Of a DNA stretch of 64,000 bases, positions 42,359 to 53,487 are shown piece after piece (the stretch's first letter is position 1; every line of letters starts with the position of its first letter). The translations under genes and the position numbers were made by a program. This DNA is from Notamacropus eugenii (taxonomy: Eukaryota; Chordata; Mammalia; Diprotodontia; Macropodidae). The notes beneath the pieces were generated by a model, which saw only the letters and a program-made list of their open reading frames with translations, was not told the origin of the DNA and did not search any database. The stretch covers positions 218,093,616 to 218,157,615 of the forward strand of contig NC_092877.1 in assembly GCF_028372415.1 (NCBI RefSeq), given 5' to 3'.

Positions 42359-43005
42359 CCTGTACTGTTCAGAATATTTTTTAAAGCAATTAATAGATGT
42401 ACCTGATTCACATCTCATTCCTACAGTATGTGGGTGAGCCATTGTATGACTGTAAAGGGAACCATAGTAATCATTTGATTATAGCAAGGGCTTTAGCCTA
42501 AGACTCAGCTGTGCTAATACAACTGACATTGACATGCAGCTGGAATGATAATTGGATGAAAAGTATTTCTACTAACCCCTTTACTAATGACATGTTGGCA
42601 AGAGGTTATAACATTTTCACAGTTAACTTTTCCACACATGATACAATTCCAAGGCTTTCAACTGCAATTAACCATAAAAGCAATATGATTTTAGAGTGGT
42701 AAACATTAAGTTCTTTGTCTTGATTGCAAATATTTTTTATACATTCATAGGAAAAAATAAATGACACAATTTGTATATAGTAGGTTTTTGAGTCATGAAT
42801 GCATTATATTGTATTATATCATATACTCTTTATTATAGTATGTACAGTCCATTCCTTATAGTACACTACTTTTTAAGGGTTGGAAGATATTGTATCCCTA
42901 TTGTACAAGACTTTCTGTTATATGGGGTAGGCAGATCAACTACTCTTGCAGTAAAAAAACAAAAACAAAAAGCAAGCAAATCAAAACAAAAAAACTACTC
43001 TACAT
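42359..43005. other. Unassigned sequence
   Basis: A-rich AAACAAAAACAAAAAGC tract at about 42955-42995. Nothing else recognised. Confidence 0.4.
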
Positions 43006-43094
43006 TTCATTCATTCATCCAATCAATACACCTTTATTAAGTACCTACTATGTGAGTACCTACTATGTGTTAGGCACTGTTCTAGGTGCTGAAC
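43006..43094 (-). mobile_element. L2 3' end with a 15-bp tandem duplication
   Basis: CAATACACCTTTATTAAGTA, then GTACCTACTATGTGA (43041-43055) repeated as GTACCTACTATGTGT (43056-43070), then TAGGCACTGTTCTAGGTGCT. Apart from the duplication, this is the reversed L2 3' end. Confidence 0.7.
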
Positions 43095-43290
43095 TTGCTG
43101 GTTGAAACTTTCTTAAGTTTTGAGCCAAAAAGAGAGAATCGAAACAGGAAAAGAATATCAGATTCATCATGGAAACTGAACCTGTCCATTACTGAAAATG
43201 TTTTAAGTTCTCATTATTTTGCAGTCTTCTAGTCTCTTCCTGCCTTTCTATCTTCACTTTACCGGTTCTGTTTAGTTATTTCCATTAATA
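43095..43290. other. Unassigned sequence
   Basis: Nothing recognised. Confidence 0.4.
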
Positions 43291-43293
43291 GAC

Positions 43294-43555
43294 TTTGTGT
43301 GTTCATCCTTTGCTTTCAAAGAGGACCATGACCTCAGAAAAATGATAACATGACTTGTACTTGATTTTGTTTTGAGTGAGGAAGGGCTGTGCAAGGTCAC
43401 CAGTCTCACTTTCTCCTCCTCAGACATCTGGATCCAGTGACCACATATTCATCAGGATGACTGCAGATGGCCCAGGATGCAATGGGAGACCTCAGGAATA
43501 GGAATTACCTCATTTTAAGTGAGTACCTGAAGTAGACTTCAGGAATAAACAAAGA
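43294..43555 (-). mobile_element. SINE type B (antisense)
   Basis: TGTGTTCATCCTTTGCTTTC, GAGGACCATGACCTCAGAAA, GGGCTGTGCAAGGTCACCAG, GATCCAGTGACCACATATTC, GACTGCAGATGGCCCAGGAT, then ACCTCATTTTAAGTGAGTAC. The 5' part is the same non-CORE variant as in the copies at 49940 and 60163, so type B exists with at least two different 5' ends. Confidence 0.8.
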
Positions 43556-44290
43556 CGTGTACAGAATCAGTAGGTAGTATGGTATAAAACTAGAGATGAG
43601 ACAGATCTCATAAATGTGGATTGAGGGGTAGGGTCAAAAAAGAAGAGGTCCAGGGCTTTGGAAACTTGAAGGGGTGAAATGTTGTGATTGGTGGCCTCAA
43701 GAATTCAGACACCTCCAGGGTAGATAGTGCCTACTTACAAACAGTACTGATTTCAAGTTAGCATTGTAAAAAATGACTAGAAAGAGTTGATTAAATTTTG
43801 ACTAAAGGGTATAGAGTTTCCTGTAAAGAACCAGTTTATTTTTCTAAGCTCTGGTGGCTCTTTTTCATAAAAAACCTTTTAAGACATTTGGTAACTTTTT
43901 TTATATGTAAAATATCTATTTGCCAATACTTACTATATTCTTTATGCCAATGACAAGCACTGATGAAATGTAATTTATTATTGAAAATGGGCATTGAAGC
44001 TGTCTGCTATGCTAATTGTACTCTGTCCAACATTTTCTTAGATAATTATATGCTATCTATGATTGTTTTTGATTGTTTCTTTCGTATTATTTTCATTTCC
44101 TTAAGAAGACTGTTAAGTTCCTGAGTAAAGAACCCATGTCTTAATGTCATCTAGACCAGCAAGTATAGCATGAATTCTTTCTATAATATCTCCAACAAGT
44201 AGTCACCCAGTTTCTAAACATTTCTTACAAGGAGGAGAATCTCCCAAACCAGTGCATTTCCTTTTCAGATAGGTCTGTTAGAAAGTTCTG
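43556..44290. other. Unassigned sequence
   Basis: Nothing recognised. Confidence 0.4.
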
Positions 44291-44293
44291 CAT

Positions 44294-44482
44294 TGTACTG
44301 AGCTGGTAAGAGTTATGGATTTGGAGTCAGAAATTTGGGGTCCAAATCTTGACACTGCTATCTGTCTGACCTTGAGGAATTCACTTAACCACTTTGAGCC
44401 CTCAGTTTTTTCATTTATGAAATGAGACAATTAAACAAAATTACTTTTAATCTGTGACTCTAAGACCCTATGAAATCTGCTG
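44294..44482 (+). repeat. MIR-type SINE
   Basis: GTAAGAGTTATGGATTTGGA, CTGTCTGACCTTGAGGAATT, CACTTAACCACTTTGAGCC, TTTTTCATTTATGAAATGAG and GTGACTCTAAGACCCTATGA follow MIR order. Confidence 0.7.
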
Positions 44483-44499
44483 AGACTAATTGGTCTAAG

Positions 44500-44695
44500 T
44501 TCTGCCTTCTATATCCAAGGAGAATGTTTTTGAATTGTTGAATGTCAAAAAAAACCCCTCTAATTTTTTTTTGTCCAGGCTAAATGTCCCCATTTCCTTG
44601 AATTGCTCTTATAAAACTTTTATGCCTCCCTTACAACACCTAACTCAGTTCACCAGAGTATAAATAATCAGAATGTGTCATTCCCCCCCACCATT
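44500..44695 (-). mobile_element. L3/CR1-type LINE 3' fragment
   Basis: GTCCAGGCTAAATGTCCCCA, TTTCCTTGAATTGCTCTTAT, CTAACTCAGTTCACCAGAGT match the antisense CR1/L3 3' end. Related to the piece at 29838-29965. Confidence 0.5.
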
Positions 44696-44799
44696 CAGCA
44701 TAAATAGACATTTGATATAGATAATTGCTCTGCATGTTCAGAACGCTAGGGTTTCCCATATTGACCTAGGGAAGAAGAAAATGGCACACAGGTATTGGA

Positions 44800-44965
44800 C
44801 TCCTTTACAGTACTTCAAAATCTATGAACTAATTTGCTCTTCTAAACCACTCTTATGAAGGAACCTGGGCAGCTATGTTGTTTCTATTTTAAGATGAGTA
44901 ACTGAGGCTTAGGGACTTTCAGTGATTTCCCAAGGTCCACACACCTGGGACTAGAAACTGACTTT
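44800..44965 (-). repeat. CORE-SINE relic
   Basis: TTTTAAGATGAGTAACTGAG, GATTTCCCAAGGTCCACACA, CTGGGACTAGAAACTGACTT follow antisense order. Confidence 0.5.
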
Positions 44966-45145
44966 CAGGCAATTTCAGTTCAGCCAGTACAGTGGTTTCA
45001 GACCTGACCTGTATTTTGGGATTTGTAATGGACAAGGGCAAGCATTTCATCGCGGTCCTGAAAGACAATGGTACTCCCTCGATCTTTGAGTTGGGCACAA
45101 CCAAAGTCTGCCCTCCAGCTCAAAGATTGGAATACAACAACGATG
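44966..45145. other. Unassigned sequence with CpG-bearing patch
   Basis: CATTTCATCGCGGTCCTGAA and CCTCGATCTTTGAG lie here. A 64-codon open frame (44992-45186) runs into the next SINE and has no recognised motif. Confidence 0.35.
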
Positions 45146-45146
45146 T

Positions 45147-45325
45147 GATTTATATAACATCTACTATATGGTGGGCACTGTGCTAAGTACTCTACAAATA
45201 TTATTTCCTTTGATCCTCACAATAAACCTGGTAGGTAGGTGCTATTAATTTTTCCATTTTATAACTGAAGAAACTGAGGCAGAGAGAAGAGGCTAAGCGA
45301 TTTGCCCAATCTTGCTGCACTCAGG
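45147..45325 (-). repeat. CORE-SINE
   Basis: GTGGGCACTGTGCTAAGTAC, AAATATTATTTCCTTTGATC, GTAGGTAGGTGCTATTAATT, ACTGAAGAAACTGAGGCAGA and CGATTTGCCCAATCTTGC. Head region degraded. Confidence 0.8.
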
Positions 45326-47200
45326 AATCAGGGAATGCTTACTCCTCCCAACTACCTATCCCATAAGGCCAGTCAGATCTCAAACCTTTGGTGATCCTTT
45401 GTACATACATCACTGAACTAGTGCCTGAGTCTTGACCTAATTCAACTCCTTTATTATGCCTCTCTGTTAAGCTCTTGAATAAGAATGAACGAATATGTCT
45501 AGAAATACTAATATGTGAAGTCAAGTTCTGTGTGAGCTGCAGATAATATCTCTTCTTGTTAGCAGTCCAAGAACCTTATTTGAAAGGGCTGTCAAAGCTT
45601 TTGACTTTGTGTACTTCTCTTCCTGAGCTGCCTGATGATTTTACTGAAAGGGAACCATTCTGTGGGGTGTTTGTCTATGCCAGATTGGTCTATTTGTTAC
45701 TGTTGGTTTCCTAGTAGCTGGTGACTGCCAAATTGGTTGAACCTGTGCTTGAACATGTCCTGGTCTGTGATCAATGTGGCTGGCTGGGTGCAAGTTCCAA
45801 TTTATGCTGTTTGGCACCTGTGCAGACAGCAGCGGCTGGCTGACTTGTACTAGAACTTATGGTTCCGATTCAATTTGGCTCCTCTGCATAGACACAGTCA
45901 AAAAACATATTTTTTCTTTAGAGTTTATGCTCATACTCAAATATGAGGTAGTATTTAAGAAAATTACAAGATATGTGCGCTAGTTTACATTGAAAAGAAT
46001 CAGATACAATGATATAATTTACCTATTTATTCACAAATTAGCTACAAATAATGACTTTTTTGTCTTTTTATTTTTCTTTTGAAACCACCATCACAAAACT
46101 TCTGCAGCTGTTATTTACGTATTAAAAATAAATAATAGAACCTTTTATTTATCCTATTATGCAGGCTTTGAAAACCTGTTTTGTTCTTGATAGCTGTTTG
46201 GAAGGTTATTATGGGCTGTAAGCCAAGATTAAACCTGGCTTTCTGGAAAAGCAAATAGGAAAAAGAAGGTTATAAAGGTCTCTTCCAGCACTCTTGTACT
46301 ATAATTCTCTATATTCTATGATAAACCTTTTGGAATGAGATGATTTCCTAATGCTTCAAAGGTGAGCATCTCCCCAGACTCAGGTTTGTGGTTCCTGAGC
46401 AACAAGAATGACAATGATGATGATAATGGCTATGAAAGAAAAAAGAAAAAATGAATTCTGAAAATGGTTCACAATGGTGTTCAAGAGATCTAAATAGCTC
46501 CACCATGTCATCTTCTCATTTGCATTCATCATGGATCACAGATTAAAAAAAAATATATCTCAGTAGTTTCAGCTACCACTTCCCTCTTTTTGATATAAAG
46601 CTATCGAGACCCCATAAATAATTATTGGGATACATTTCAGCTGTAGCTTCCCCACATGTGCAAGTGATTACATTTAAATTGGATAATATTCCATTGTTAA
46701 CGTTTTGCCTTTTATATGTAAAGACATTCAGGAAAAAGGATTGGATCATAACATAAATAACACGTCTCTTGGTCTTGGCTTTGTCTTGTGCAGTTCCTGC
46801 CAAAGTCTATTGGAGTCTTCTTGTTTGTTAAATAGGTAAAAAAAAAAAAAAAAAAAAAAACGCTTTTTATTTGTCACAAATGGTGTCTCATGCATTTATC
46901 TAGATCCTTTTCCTTCTGTTTCACTAAATCCTGTTCTAAAAATATAAGCATATGGAAAATGATAGCCTTAGTTTTGGCCCTTTCAGTGGGCTGTTTATGC
47001 CACTTATTTCCTTTAGAGAAAATTACCTACTTAACATCTCTTGAGATCGTTGTTTAAATTAAAATGCAGGATTTTGTAGTCAAGGGATTTAACAAACACT
47101 CTAAAAGAATTGTTTCAAAGTCTTAAGAAGAGTGTATCTTGTTGCTATGATGAGAGGAAGTGTCTATTCATCTGTTAGTTTTTTTTTTTTTTATTCATAT
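45326..47200. other. Unassigned sequence with an A23 run
   Basis: A homopolymer of 23 A lies at 46838-46860. 46265-46325 has a MIR/L3-like AGGTCTCTTCCAGCACTCTT piece. No gene recognised in 1.9 kb. Confidence 0.4.
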
Positions 47201-47204
47201 TGGA

Positions 47205-47370
47205 ACTTCACAAGAACCTACTGAGGTAGGCACCACAGGTTTTATTAGGCTTATTTTTACAAATGAGGAAATGGATGCTGATTGCTTGCCATGGTTAAAA
47301 AGAGGATAGGTCTCTGATAGAGAGAGTGTTGTTCTCCCTCTCAATCCAGGATTCTTTCCATTAAATCATG
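47205..47370 (-). repeat. CORE-SINE relic
   Basis: ACTGAGGTAGGCACCACAGG, TTTACAAATGAGGAAATGGA, CAATCCAGGATTCTTTCCAT follow antisense order. Confidence 0.55.
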
Positions 47371-47556
47371 TTACATTTCCAGTCAAGAAATATCTTTTGA
47401 ACATTGGCTATGTGTAACATGTACTTTAAGACAAACCAAGTAGGGGATATTTTGCACATTCTGTTGACTTGACTTTGGATTGGTGGAGAGAATGTTGAGC
47501 ATAATATGACATGTTAGTGGGGTTGATAAAGAGCTTTTAAAGATAACATATAGGTA

Positions 47557-47645
47557 TATTTGGTATACACACACATGTTCATGTACACATCTACTATATA
47601 TGTGTGTGTGTATGTATACGTGTGTATCTGTATACATAGACATAA
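47557..47645. repeat. Compound CA/TG microsatellite
   Basis: TATACACACACATGTTCATG, then ATATATGTGTGTGTGTATGT and TACGTGTGTATCTGTATAC. Confidence 0.8.
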
Positions 47646-48120
47646 GCACAAGTCTAGATGCCATTTATAGACAATATTTGGAAAAAACAAAGTTAGCTGA
47701 GGTAAAGAATGGTCCCAATAGCTTTCATAGTTCAAATTCCAGTTTAAATTGGCTTTGAGCCCCCAATTATTGTAAAATAGTAGCTGTGAAGAATGCATGT
47801 TTCTAGTTGGGAAAGAACAGTCCTTTCATTTTTACAATTTTTTTAATCAGCTTTGTGGTTCATTGTTTACTTTTCTTAGTAAGTTCAAGAGCTGTGACTG
47901 CTTTCCACAGTGTTTGTTTGTGTACAGATGTCTGCTATAGATTGAACTTGCCTGGTGGCTTAGAATTGACTTTAATATGCTACTGCTGACAGTTTTTCTC
48001 CTGCAGCTTTTGCTTTCTTTCTCTTCCTTATTCTACTGTATGTACACATGCACATGTTCACACATGCACATATAAATATCTCTTCTCACCTCTCTTTCAC
48101 ATCTGTAGTCTAGAATGGTG
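47646..48120. other. Unassigned sequence
   Basis: A short CACATGCACATGTTCACACA tract at about 48047-48072. Nothing else recognised. Confidence 0.4.
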
Positions 48121-48121
48121 G

Positions 48122-48235
48122 GAAAATGGAGTTAGAAGACCTAGGTTTGACTCCCACCTCTCCATCTTAGTATATGCATGTGACCTTGGGCATGAGTCTC
48201 CTTCCTGTATAAGGAGAATTTTGGTTAAAAACCTT
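48122..48235 (+). repeat. MIR-type SINE
   Basis: GGAGTTAGAAGACCTAGGTT, GACTCCCACCTCTCCATCTT, CATGTGACCTTGGGCATGAG follow MIR sense order. Confidence 0.65.
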
Positions 48236-48460
48236 ATTTTAATGATGAGGAAACAGGCTCAGACAAGTTAAGGGACTTGTCCAAGGTTACACAGATAATG
48301 AGTACTAGTACTGGGATTATAAAACATTTCACTGCATGTACATGTTTCTAGAGTACCATGGTGATGCTAATAAATGATGTTCAGAGATTTTAAGTGACTT
48401 GATCATAGTCAAGCCAGGATTTGGACCCAGATGTCCTGTGGTTTTTTCATTACTCCACTG
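48236..48460 (-). repeat. CORE-SINE pieces
   Basis: 48236-48320 holds TTTTAATGATGAGGAAACAG, GTTAAGGGACTTGTCCAAGG; 48385-48460 holds TTTTAAGTGACTTGATCATA, GCCAGGATTTGGACCCAGAT. They may be two copies. Confidence 0.6.
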
Positions 48461-48885
48461 TTCATTTAAAATCATATGTATATTATTCCAACTTGGCTGT
48501 CTAACCTGGCCACTCCCAGGGCCACCAGACCACTAAAGACCCATATCCTAGATAAGTGCTGGTTGACTCACTGGGGAAATTAATGCAGTTAGCTTTGAAG
48601 CTCCAAGTCCTTCTGCAGTTCTTATTTTACTATTTGGTGAGTGAAAATTTAGATAGTTGCTATATGTAGTTGATCCCAGACATGCATCACATTCCATCCT
48701 GGCCATCTTTTTGCTACTGGTGTAGTTCCACCCCATTCTCCATCTCCCACCTTCTCATACTTTCCAACTTCTTGCTTTAGGGAGGATTATGCTACCACAA
48801 ATGAAAAGATCATGTGAATCAAATCCTGTATGGCTCTACTCACCATCTTTATGACTTCTTAAACCAAAATATCCCACCCTGGTTA
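48461..48885. other. Unassigned sequence
   Basis: Nothing recognised. Confidence 0.4.
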
Positions 48886-48889
48886 CCAC

Positions 48890-49038
48890 TGTTTTATGTG
48901 TTTTATCTCTTTTTATTAGAATATAAACTCCATAAGGACAGTTTCTGTCTCATTTTTGTATTTGTATCCCCAGAACTTAGCATAGTACTTGGCATATAGT
49001 AAACACTTAAGTACACATTCATTCACTCATTCATTCAT
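48890..49038 (+). mobile_element. L2 3' end
   Basis: TTAGAATATAAACTCCATAA, GGACAGTTTCTGTCTCATTT, CCCAGAACTTAGCATAGTAC, TTGGCATATAGTAAACACTT and a terminal (TCAT)n of ATTCACTCATTCATTCAT. Confidence 0.8.
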
Positions 49039-49107
49039 AATATATTGAATACATATACAGTGAAATTCTTTAGGTCATCAGCTACTTTCTCCAGGAATAA
49101 GTTGCCA

Positions 49108-49382
49108 TATTTATCATCATCATCATCTAGCATTTATGTAGTGCTTCAGCATTTTCAAAACACTTTACATGTATTATACCGTTTAGTTATCACAACAAAT
49201 CTTGGAGATGAGTCCTATTATTATATTATAATCCCCATTTTACAGATGAAGAAACTGAGACTTGGAGAGGTTAAGTGATTTACCCAGGGTCACAAAACAA
49301 GTAAGTATCTGAGGCACAATTTAAGCTCAGATCTTCCTAGAGCTCACCCAGTACTCCATTCAATGAGCTACCTAGCTGCCTA
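49108..49382 (-). mobile_element. Full-length CORE-SINE
   Basis: A near-complete copy of about 275 bases. On plus: CTAGCATTTATGTAGTGCTT, TCAAAACACTTTACATGTAT, GATGAGTCCTATTATTATAT, CCCCATTTTACAGATGAAGA, GTTAAGTGATTTACCCAGGG, CTCAGATCTTCCTAGAGCTC and the tRNA-like head ACCTAGCTGCC at the right. This copy was used here as the reference for the others. Confidence 0.88.
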
Positions 49383-49865
49383 ATTCAAAAGTAGTAAACC
49401 CTTATGGATCACCAGGGTATTAAGTAGAATTTCAGTACTTTTTTGGCACACCGAATCTGGAAGAGTTCAAGCAGCTTTCAGAGGTTTCTTTCTGAGATTT
49501 AACAATATAACTGAAACATTGAGGGGATGCTGGGCAGGAGCATAAACAATTGTTTGCAGGCATAGCTTGGAATAAAATTATAAAGTAGGTAATATTTAGT
49601 TTTATGTCCTTACATTCAGTCACAGCATTTCAGAGACCGTCTAATCTCACCTTTACAAGAATCTGCTCTAGGAAATCCTCCATCACCACCACCACAACCA
49701 CAAGAAGTGACCATTTAGTCTTTGCTGAGAGACTTCTACTGAAGGATCCTGAGGTATCCTATGCCACCTTTGAAAAGCTCTGTTAAGATTTTCTTGCCTT
49801 GTAGTAAAAATATAACCTCTTTTTCTTTTTATTTCTAGTTATTCTCTTTGAGATCAAACAGAACA
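49383..49865. other. Unassigned sequence
   Basis: A short (ACC)n at about 49683-49700. Nothing else recognised. Confidence 0.4.
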
Positions 49866-49867
49866 AT

Positions 49868-49912
49868 TCTAAACGATCTTCAAATCCTGCCTCAGACACT
49901 TACTGGTAAGGT
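49868..49912 (+). repeat. MIR-type SINE, part 1 (split)
   Basis: TCTTCAAATCCTGCCTCAGA, CACTTACTGG ends abruptly. The next MIR segment, CTAGCTGTGGGACCCTGGGC, resumes at about 50213. Confidence 0.65.
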
Positions 49913-49934
49913 AAAAGAGGCTATTTTTTAACCT

Positions 49935-50208
49935 CATGTCTTCTCTACTCATATACTGAATGGGTATTGCTTCAGTCAGACTGGGACATGGGTAAGACCT
50001 TAACTTAAAAAGGCCAAGGTCTCCTAGTGCATCCGGGGCCACCTCTAGCTGTCCTGATTTATATCTCACTATTGAACCCAGGTGACTCCAAAGGAAAGAG
50101 TGAGGCTGGTGACCTTGCACAGCCTTTCTTGCTTGAAGCTAATTCACTTGCAAATCATGACATTACCTTCCAGATGTCATGGTCCTCTTTGAGGATGAAA
50201 GACCAGTA
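49935..50208 (+). mobile_element. SINE type B inserted in MIR
   Basis: Sense order: ATACTGAATGGGTATTGCTT, AAAAAGGCCAAGGTCTCCTA, GTGCATCCGGGGCCACCTCT, GTGAGGCTGGTGACCTTGCA, TCCAGATGTCATGGTCCTCT, GAGGATGAAAGACCAGTAAC. Non-CORE 5' end variant, as at 60163. Confidence 0.8.
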
Positions 50209-50209
50209 A

Positions 50210-50335
50210 CAGACTAGCTGTGGGACCCTGGGCAAGTCCTCATGTTTCCTCATCTGTTATACTGGGGATGATAAGGAGCACCTACTTCACAGGTTTTTTG
50301 TGAGAACCTTATGATAAACATTACATATATCTATA
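50210..50335 (+). repeat. MIR-type SINE, part 2
   Basis: CTAGCTGTGGGACCCTGGGC, TTTCCTCATCTGTTATACTG, AGGAGCACCTACTTCACAGG complete the MIR begun at 49868. Confidence 0.7.
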
Positions 50336-50450
50336 CCTAGATATATATAGATACAGATATAATATAAATAATATGATATTATGATATAATATAAAATGAT
50401 ATATGGATAATATAATATAAAATAAATATAAATAGATATATAGAGTGAGC
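50336..50450. repeat. AT-rich low-complexity block
   Basis: Repeated GATATAATATAAA and ATAGATATATAG words. Confidence 0.8.
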
Positions 50451-51175
50451 TTTGTAGTGCCATAAGCCTTAATGTGCTCTAAAACCGCATTATTATTGCT
50501 GTTATTAACATTGTACTCTCCTTCTGCTGGTTATTTCCTTTTCCTTTCCCAGAAACCTATTCTCTATCCTTGCCATGTATCTCTGTCTTGCCATATCATC
50601 ACTAGGGTTCTGGGGAAAGGGTAACAGGACGGTTATAGCTAGGAAAGTCCAGGTAAATCTGAAGGCCTAAGTAGAGACACAAAATCTAAATATGGAGATG
50701 TGTAAGGATTTAGGATTCCAACTAAGAGGACAGAAATTTAGACAGTAGATTTTAGTCCAAATGGAAATAATTATTAGATAAACTGAAATTAGAGTTGAGT
50801 ACAAGATTTACAATGTCATTTCTAGCAGATCCTGGGCAAGCAATTGGCAGAGGCTCAAATGAACAGTCAGTAGGAAGCATTGTAGACCTCAGTTTCTTAA
50901 CGTGAGGAGATTGGTTTCTGTGACTTCTAAGGATCCTTCCAGATCTAAAGTTATAGCACTATGAAAAACTGATAGGAGAGGTCAGGTTTGCAGACATTAG
51001 AATAGAAAAGCAAAGCCTAGAAATCCTATTACATTTTTCCCCCTCTGGAAATTTTATGATAAAAATCAATTGAAAAATTGTATTTACTTTATAGAAATTT
51101 ACTTTATAGAAAACTTTGCTAGAGTAAAGTTTCCAAGGCAAGATACAACATACAAAGTCAGAACTGTCACTTCTC
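50451..51175. other. Unassigned sequence with a MIR/L3-like piece
   Basis: 50880-50965 holds CCTCAGTTTCTTAACGTGAG and CTTCTAAGGATCCTTCCAGA, a sense MIR or L3 end. 50640-50870 may be L3/CR1 but the match is weak. Confidence 0.4.
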
Positions 51176-51179
51176 TAGC

Positions 51180-51958
51180 TCAGTAACCCATTAGCTTAGA
51201 AATATATGTCTTAATTTCTCTCCTGACTTTCCAGGCTTGTATTTTCAACTGCCTGACATCTAGAACTGGATATTCCACGGGCACCTTAAATTGAACACAT
51301 CCAAAGCTGAACTGATTACCGTTCTCCCACAAACCCTTGCCTTTTCTTCACCATTACTGTCATCCTCCTAGTTCACAACCCAGTTGTCACACTTTACTCC
51401 TCAGTCTCTCTCGTCCTTCCTCCTCATTCAATCCTTTGCCAAGTGTTGTCAATTGGACTTCATAACATCTCTGCTACATGCCCTCTTTTTTCCTATGGCG
51501 TTACCTCTACCCTAGCACAAGACCTCATTACCTCTCTCCTAAACTACATTAGTAACCTTCTGGTTGTCATCCCTGCCTCAGGGCTTTCCTCAGTCAAGGT
51601 CATCTTCCAATCAGGGATCAAAGCGATATTCCTAAAGCACAGATATGCATGTCACCAGCCCCTAGCGCCAATCAGTAAATTCCAGTGAGTCCCTGTTATC
51701 ACCAGAATTAAACATAAAATCATCTGTTTAGTGTTCAAAGTCCCTATCACCTGGCCTTTTCTACCTTTCTAGTCTTTTATACTCTAATATCCTCCAGGTA
51801 CTCTGTGATCCAGTGACATTTCCTTCTTTACTGTTCTTTAAAGAAGACACCCCATCTCCTGACTCTGGGCTTTTTCACTGGTTGTTCCCCACATTTTCCA
51901 ATTCTTTACCACCTCAGATAGAGTCAGGTTCTTTCCTTTTCTTTGATCCATAAAGCAA
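51180..51958 (+). mobile_element. Long L2 LINE fragment
   Basis: The longest L2 piece in the window. Landmarks in order: CAACTGCCTGACATCTAGAA, CATCCAAAGCTGAACTGATT, AACCCAGTTGTCACACTTTA, CCTTTGCCAAGTGTTGTCAA, CAAGACCTCATTACCTCTCT, CTCAGGGCTTTCCTCAGTCA, TAAATTCCAGTGAGTCCCTG, GTACTCTGTGATCCAGTGAC and CACCCCATCTCCTGACTCTG. It covers the last part of the reverse-transcriptase ORF and the 3' UTR but stops before the usual terminal AATAAATG segment, near an L1 tail at 52000. Frames are broken throughout. Confidence 0.85.
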
Positions 51959-51994
51959 GTTCTTAAAAAAATATTTATTGATTCCATATCCAGA

Positions 51995-52212
51995 GAGAGA
52001 GAACCATGGAATCAGAATCCCATTTGTTTTAATTCCTCTATGCAACATGACAAATGTGAAAATGTGTTTAATAAGAATATATGTGCAGAACTCATATAAG
52101 ATTTCATGCCATCTCAGGGAGGGAAGGAAGTAGGAGGGGAGAAAATTTTAAACTTACGGAAATGATTGTTGAAAATTGAAAACAAATTAATTAAAAAATT
52201 TCAAAAAAATTG
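51995..52212 (+). mobile_element. L1 3' end, strongly 5'-truncated
   Basis: CATGCCATCTCAGGGAGGGA, AGGAGGGGAGAAAATTTTAA, TTGAAAATTGAAAACAAATT then an A-rich tail TTTCAAAAAAA. It is the sense of the 3' UTR seen reversed at 6537 and 31921, and the only L1 here on plus. Confidence 0.75.
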
Positions 52213-52251
52213 TTGATTTATAGTTGTTTCATAACAGTTTCATTAAAATAT

Positions 52252-52448
52252 TTTATTAATAGCTAATATTTATATAGCACTTCAACATTTTCAAAACACT
52301 ATATGTAAATATTATCTCATTTAATCCTCATAGCAATCTTTAGGCAGACAAGTTAAATGACTGGCCCAGGGTCACAGAGCCAGTGAGTATCTGACCTTGG
52401 ATTTGGACTTGGGTGTTCCTAACTCTAGGTTACCTACCTGCCTCTCCA
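52252..52448 (-). repeat. CORE-SINE
   Basis: AATATTTATATAGCACTTCA, AAATATTATCTCATTTAATC, AATGACTGGCCCAGGGTCAC, GATTTGGACTTGGGTGTTCC, then degraded head TACCTACCTGCCTC. Confidence 0.8.
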
Positions 52449-53370
52449 TAGTATAAAGTATAAAGTACTGTATTAAATCAAGTCTGGAACAGGGTGTAAA
52501 ATTTAAATAAGGCCCATTTCTTGTTGTTTTGGAGTTTATATAACTTATCATCTAAAATTATTTAAGTTTTTTGGTAACCATTTAATTTTTTCAGATTATG
52601 TCTTAATAATTTGGTCTTTAAGTAAATTGTTCATAAGACTTTTTTTCTATTGGCTATTAAGTTGACTAGATCTCCAAAAACTGTTTACTAGAAGTTAATA
52701 GTTTTGTTTGACTATGCACTGGTCACCCTGATGTGGGCTGTTCATACTGAAATTGGATTTTGCCTCATAAAAGCCATATAGTCATCTTGAATCTGACACA
52801 AACTTTTGCCTGTTTTAGAAATTTACACATCTTTGAAGTCTAGGTCTTTTCTGTCTCTCAGTTCCTGGATATTGTTGTGCTTGTCAACCAGGGGCATTGG
52901 GACCACCTAGGTCATTGGCACATACCCCTTGTAGGGCATTAGCTATGTCCTATTATTTAAATTCCTCACATCTTCGATCAGAGACCATCAGAAAAACCTT
53001 AGGAGAGATTACTGCCCAGCCCAGTTATTCATTCTCTCCTCTCCCCTTCAAATGCTATTCCATTTCTCGTATTTTTGGATCCCCTTTCTCCTTTCCAAGT
53101 CCTATACCCCTTCCCTACTTTATTCTTCTTTTGGGGATTACTCTGGATGATCTTGGAATCTGGCTTCTGATTTTCCACATTATTGCTAAAGGTGGGAGAC
53201 AGATCCAAATATAAGAAAACTATTTTCAATCCCAGTCTAACTCCACAAAGTCCCAGTCTGGTGATATTCTCACTGGGCTCACAAGAATAGGACAGGCATT
53301 TTGATCCAATTTGTGTGATGAGTAATGGTGGCACTGGATAGAAATGGAAAGTTGGTAAAGTTTCCTGTGA
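52449..53370. other. Unassigned sequence
   Basis: No repeat recognised. ORFs of 105 codons (52897-53214, plus) and part of one of 155 codons (53029-53496, minus) overlap on opposite strands and have no motif, so neither is called a gene. Confidence 0.4.
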
Positions 53371-53371
53371 G

Positions 53372-53487
53372 AGGTAGTGTCGTATGGTGGTTAGAGAAGT
53401 GGCTTTCGAGACAAATAAAAACCTGGATTCAGGACACAGACTAGCATAGATTCCAGACAAGTCACTTCGCCTGTTAGGATTCAAGGC
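53372..53487 (+). repeat. MIR-type SINE
   Basis: GGTAGTGTCGTATGGTGGTT, AGAGAAGTGGCTTTCGAGAC, AAACCTGGATTCAGG, CCAGACAAGTCACTTCGCC follow MIR sense order, 3'-truncated. Confidence 0.65.

Noticed and set aside
44992..45186. Open frame with protein-like composition
   Set aside because: Runs into a CORE-SINE and has no homology I recognise. Too short to support a gene or processed pseudogene.
45700..45900. Repeated GGCTGGCTG words suggesting an internal duplication
   Set aside because: The two halves cannot be aligned beyond short words. The similarity to 55620-55740 in reverse was also too weak.
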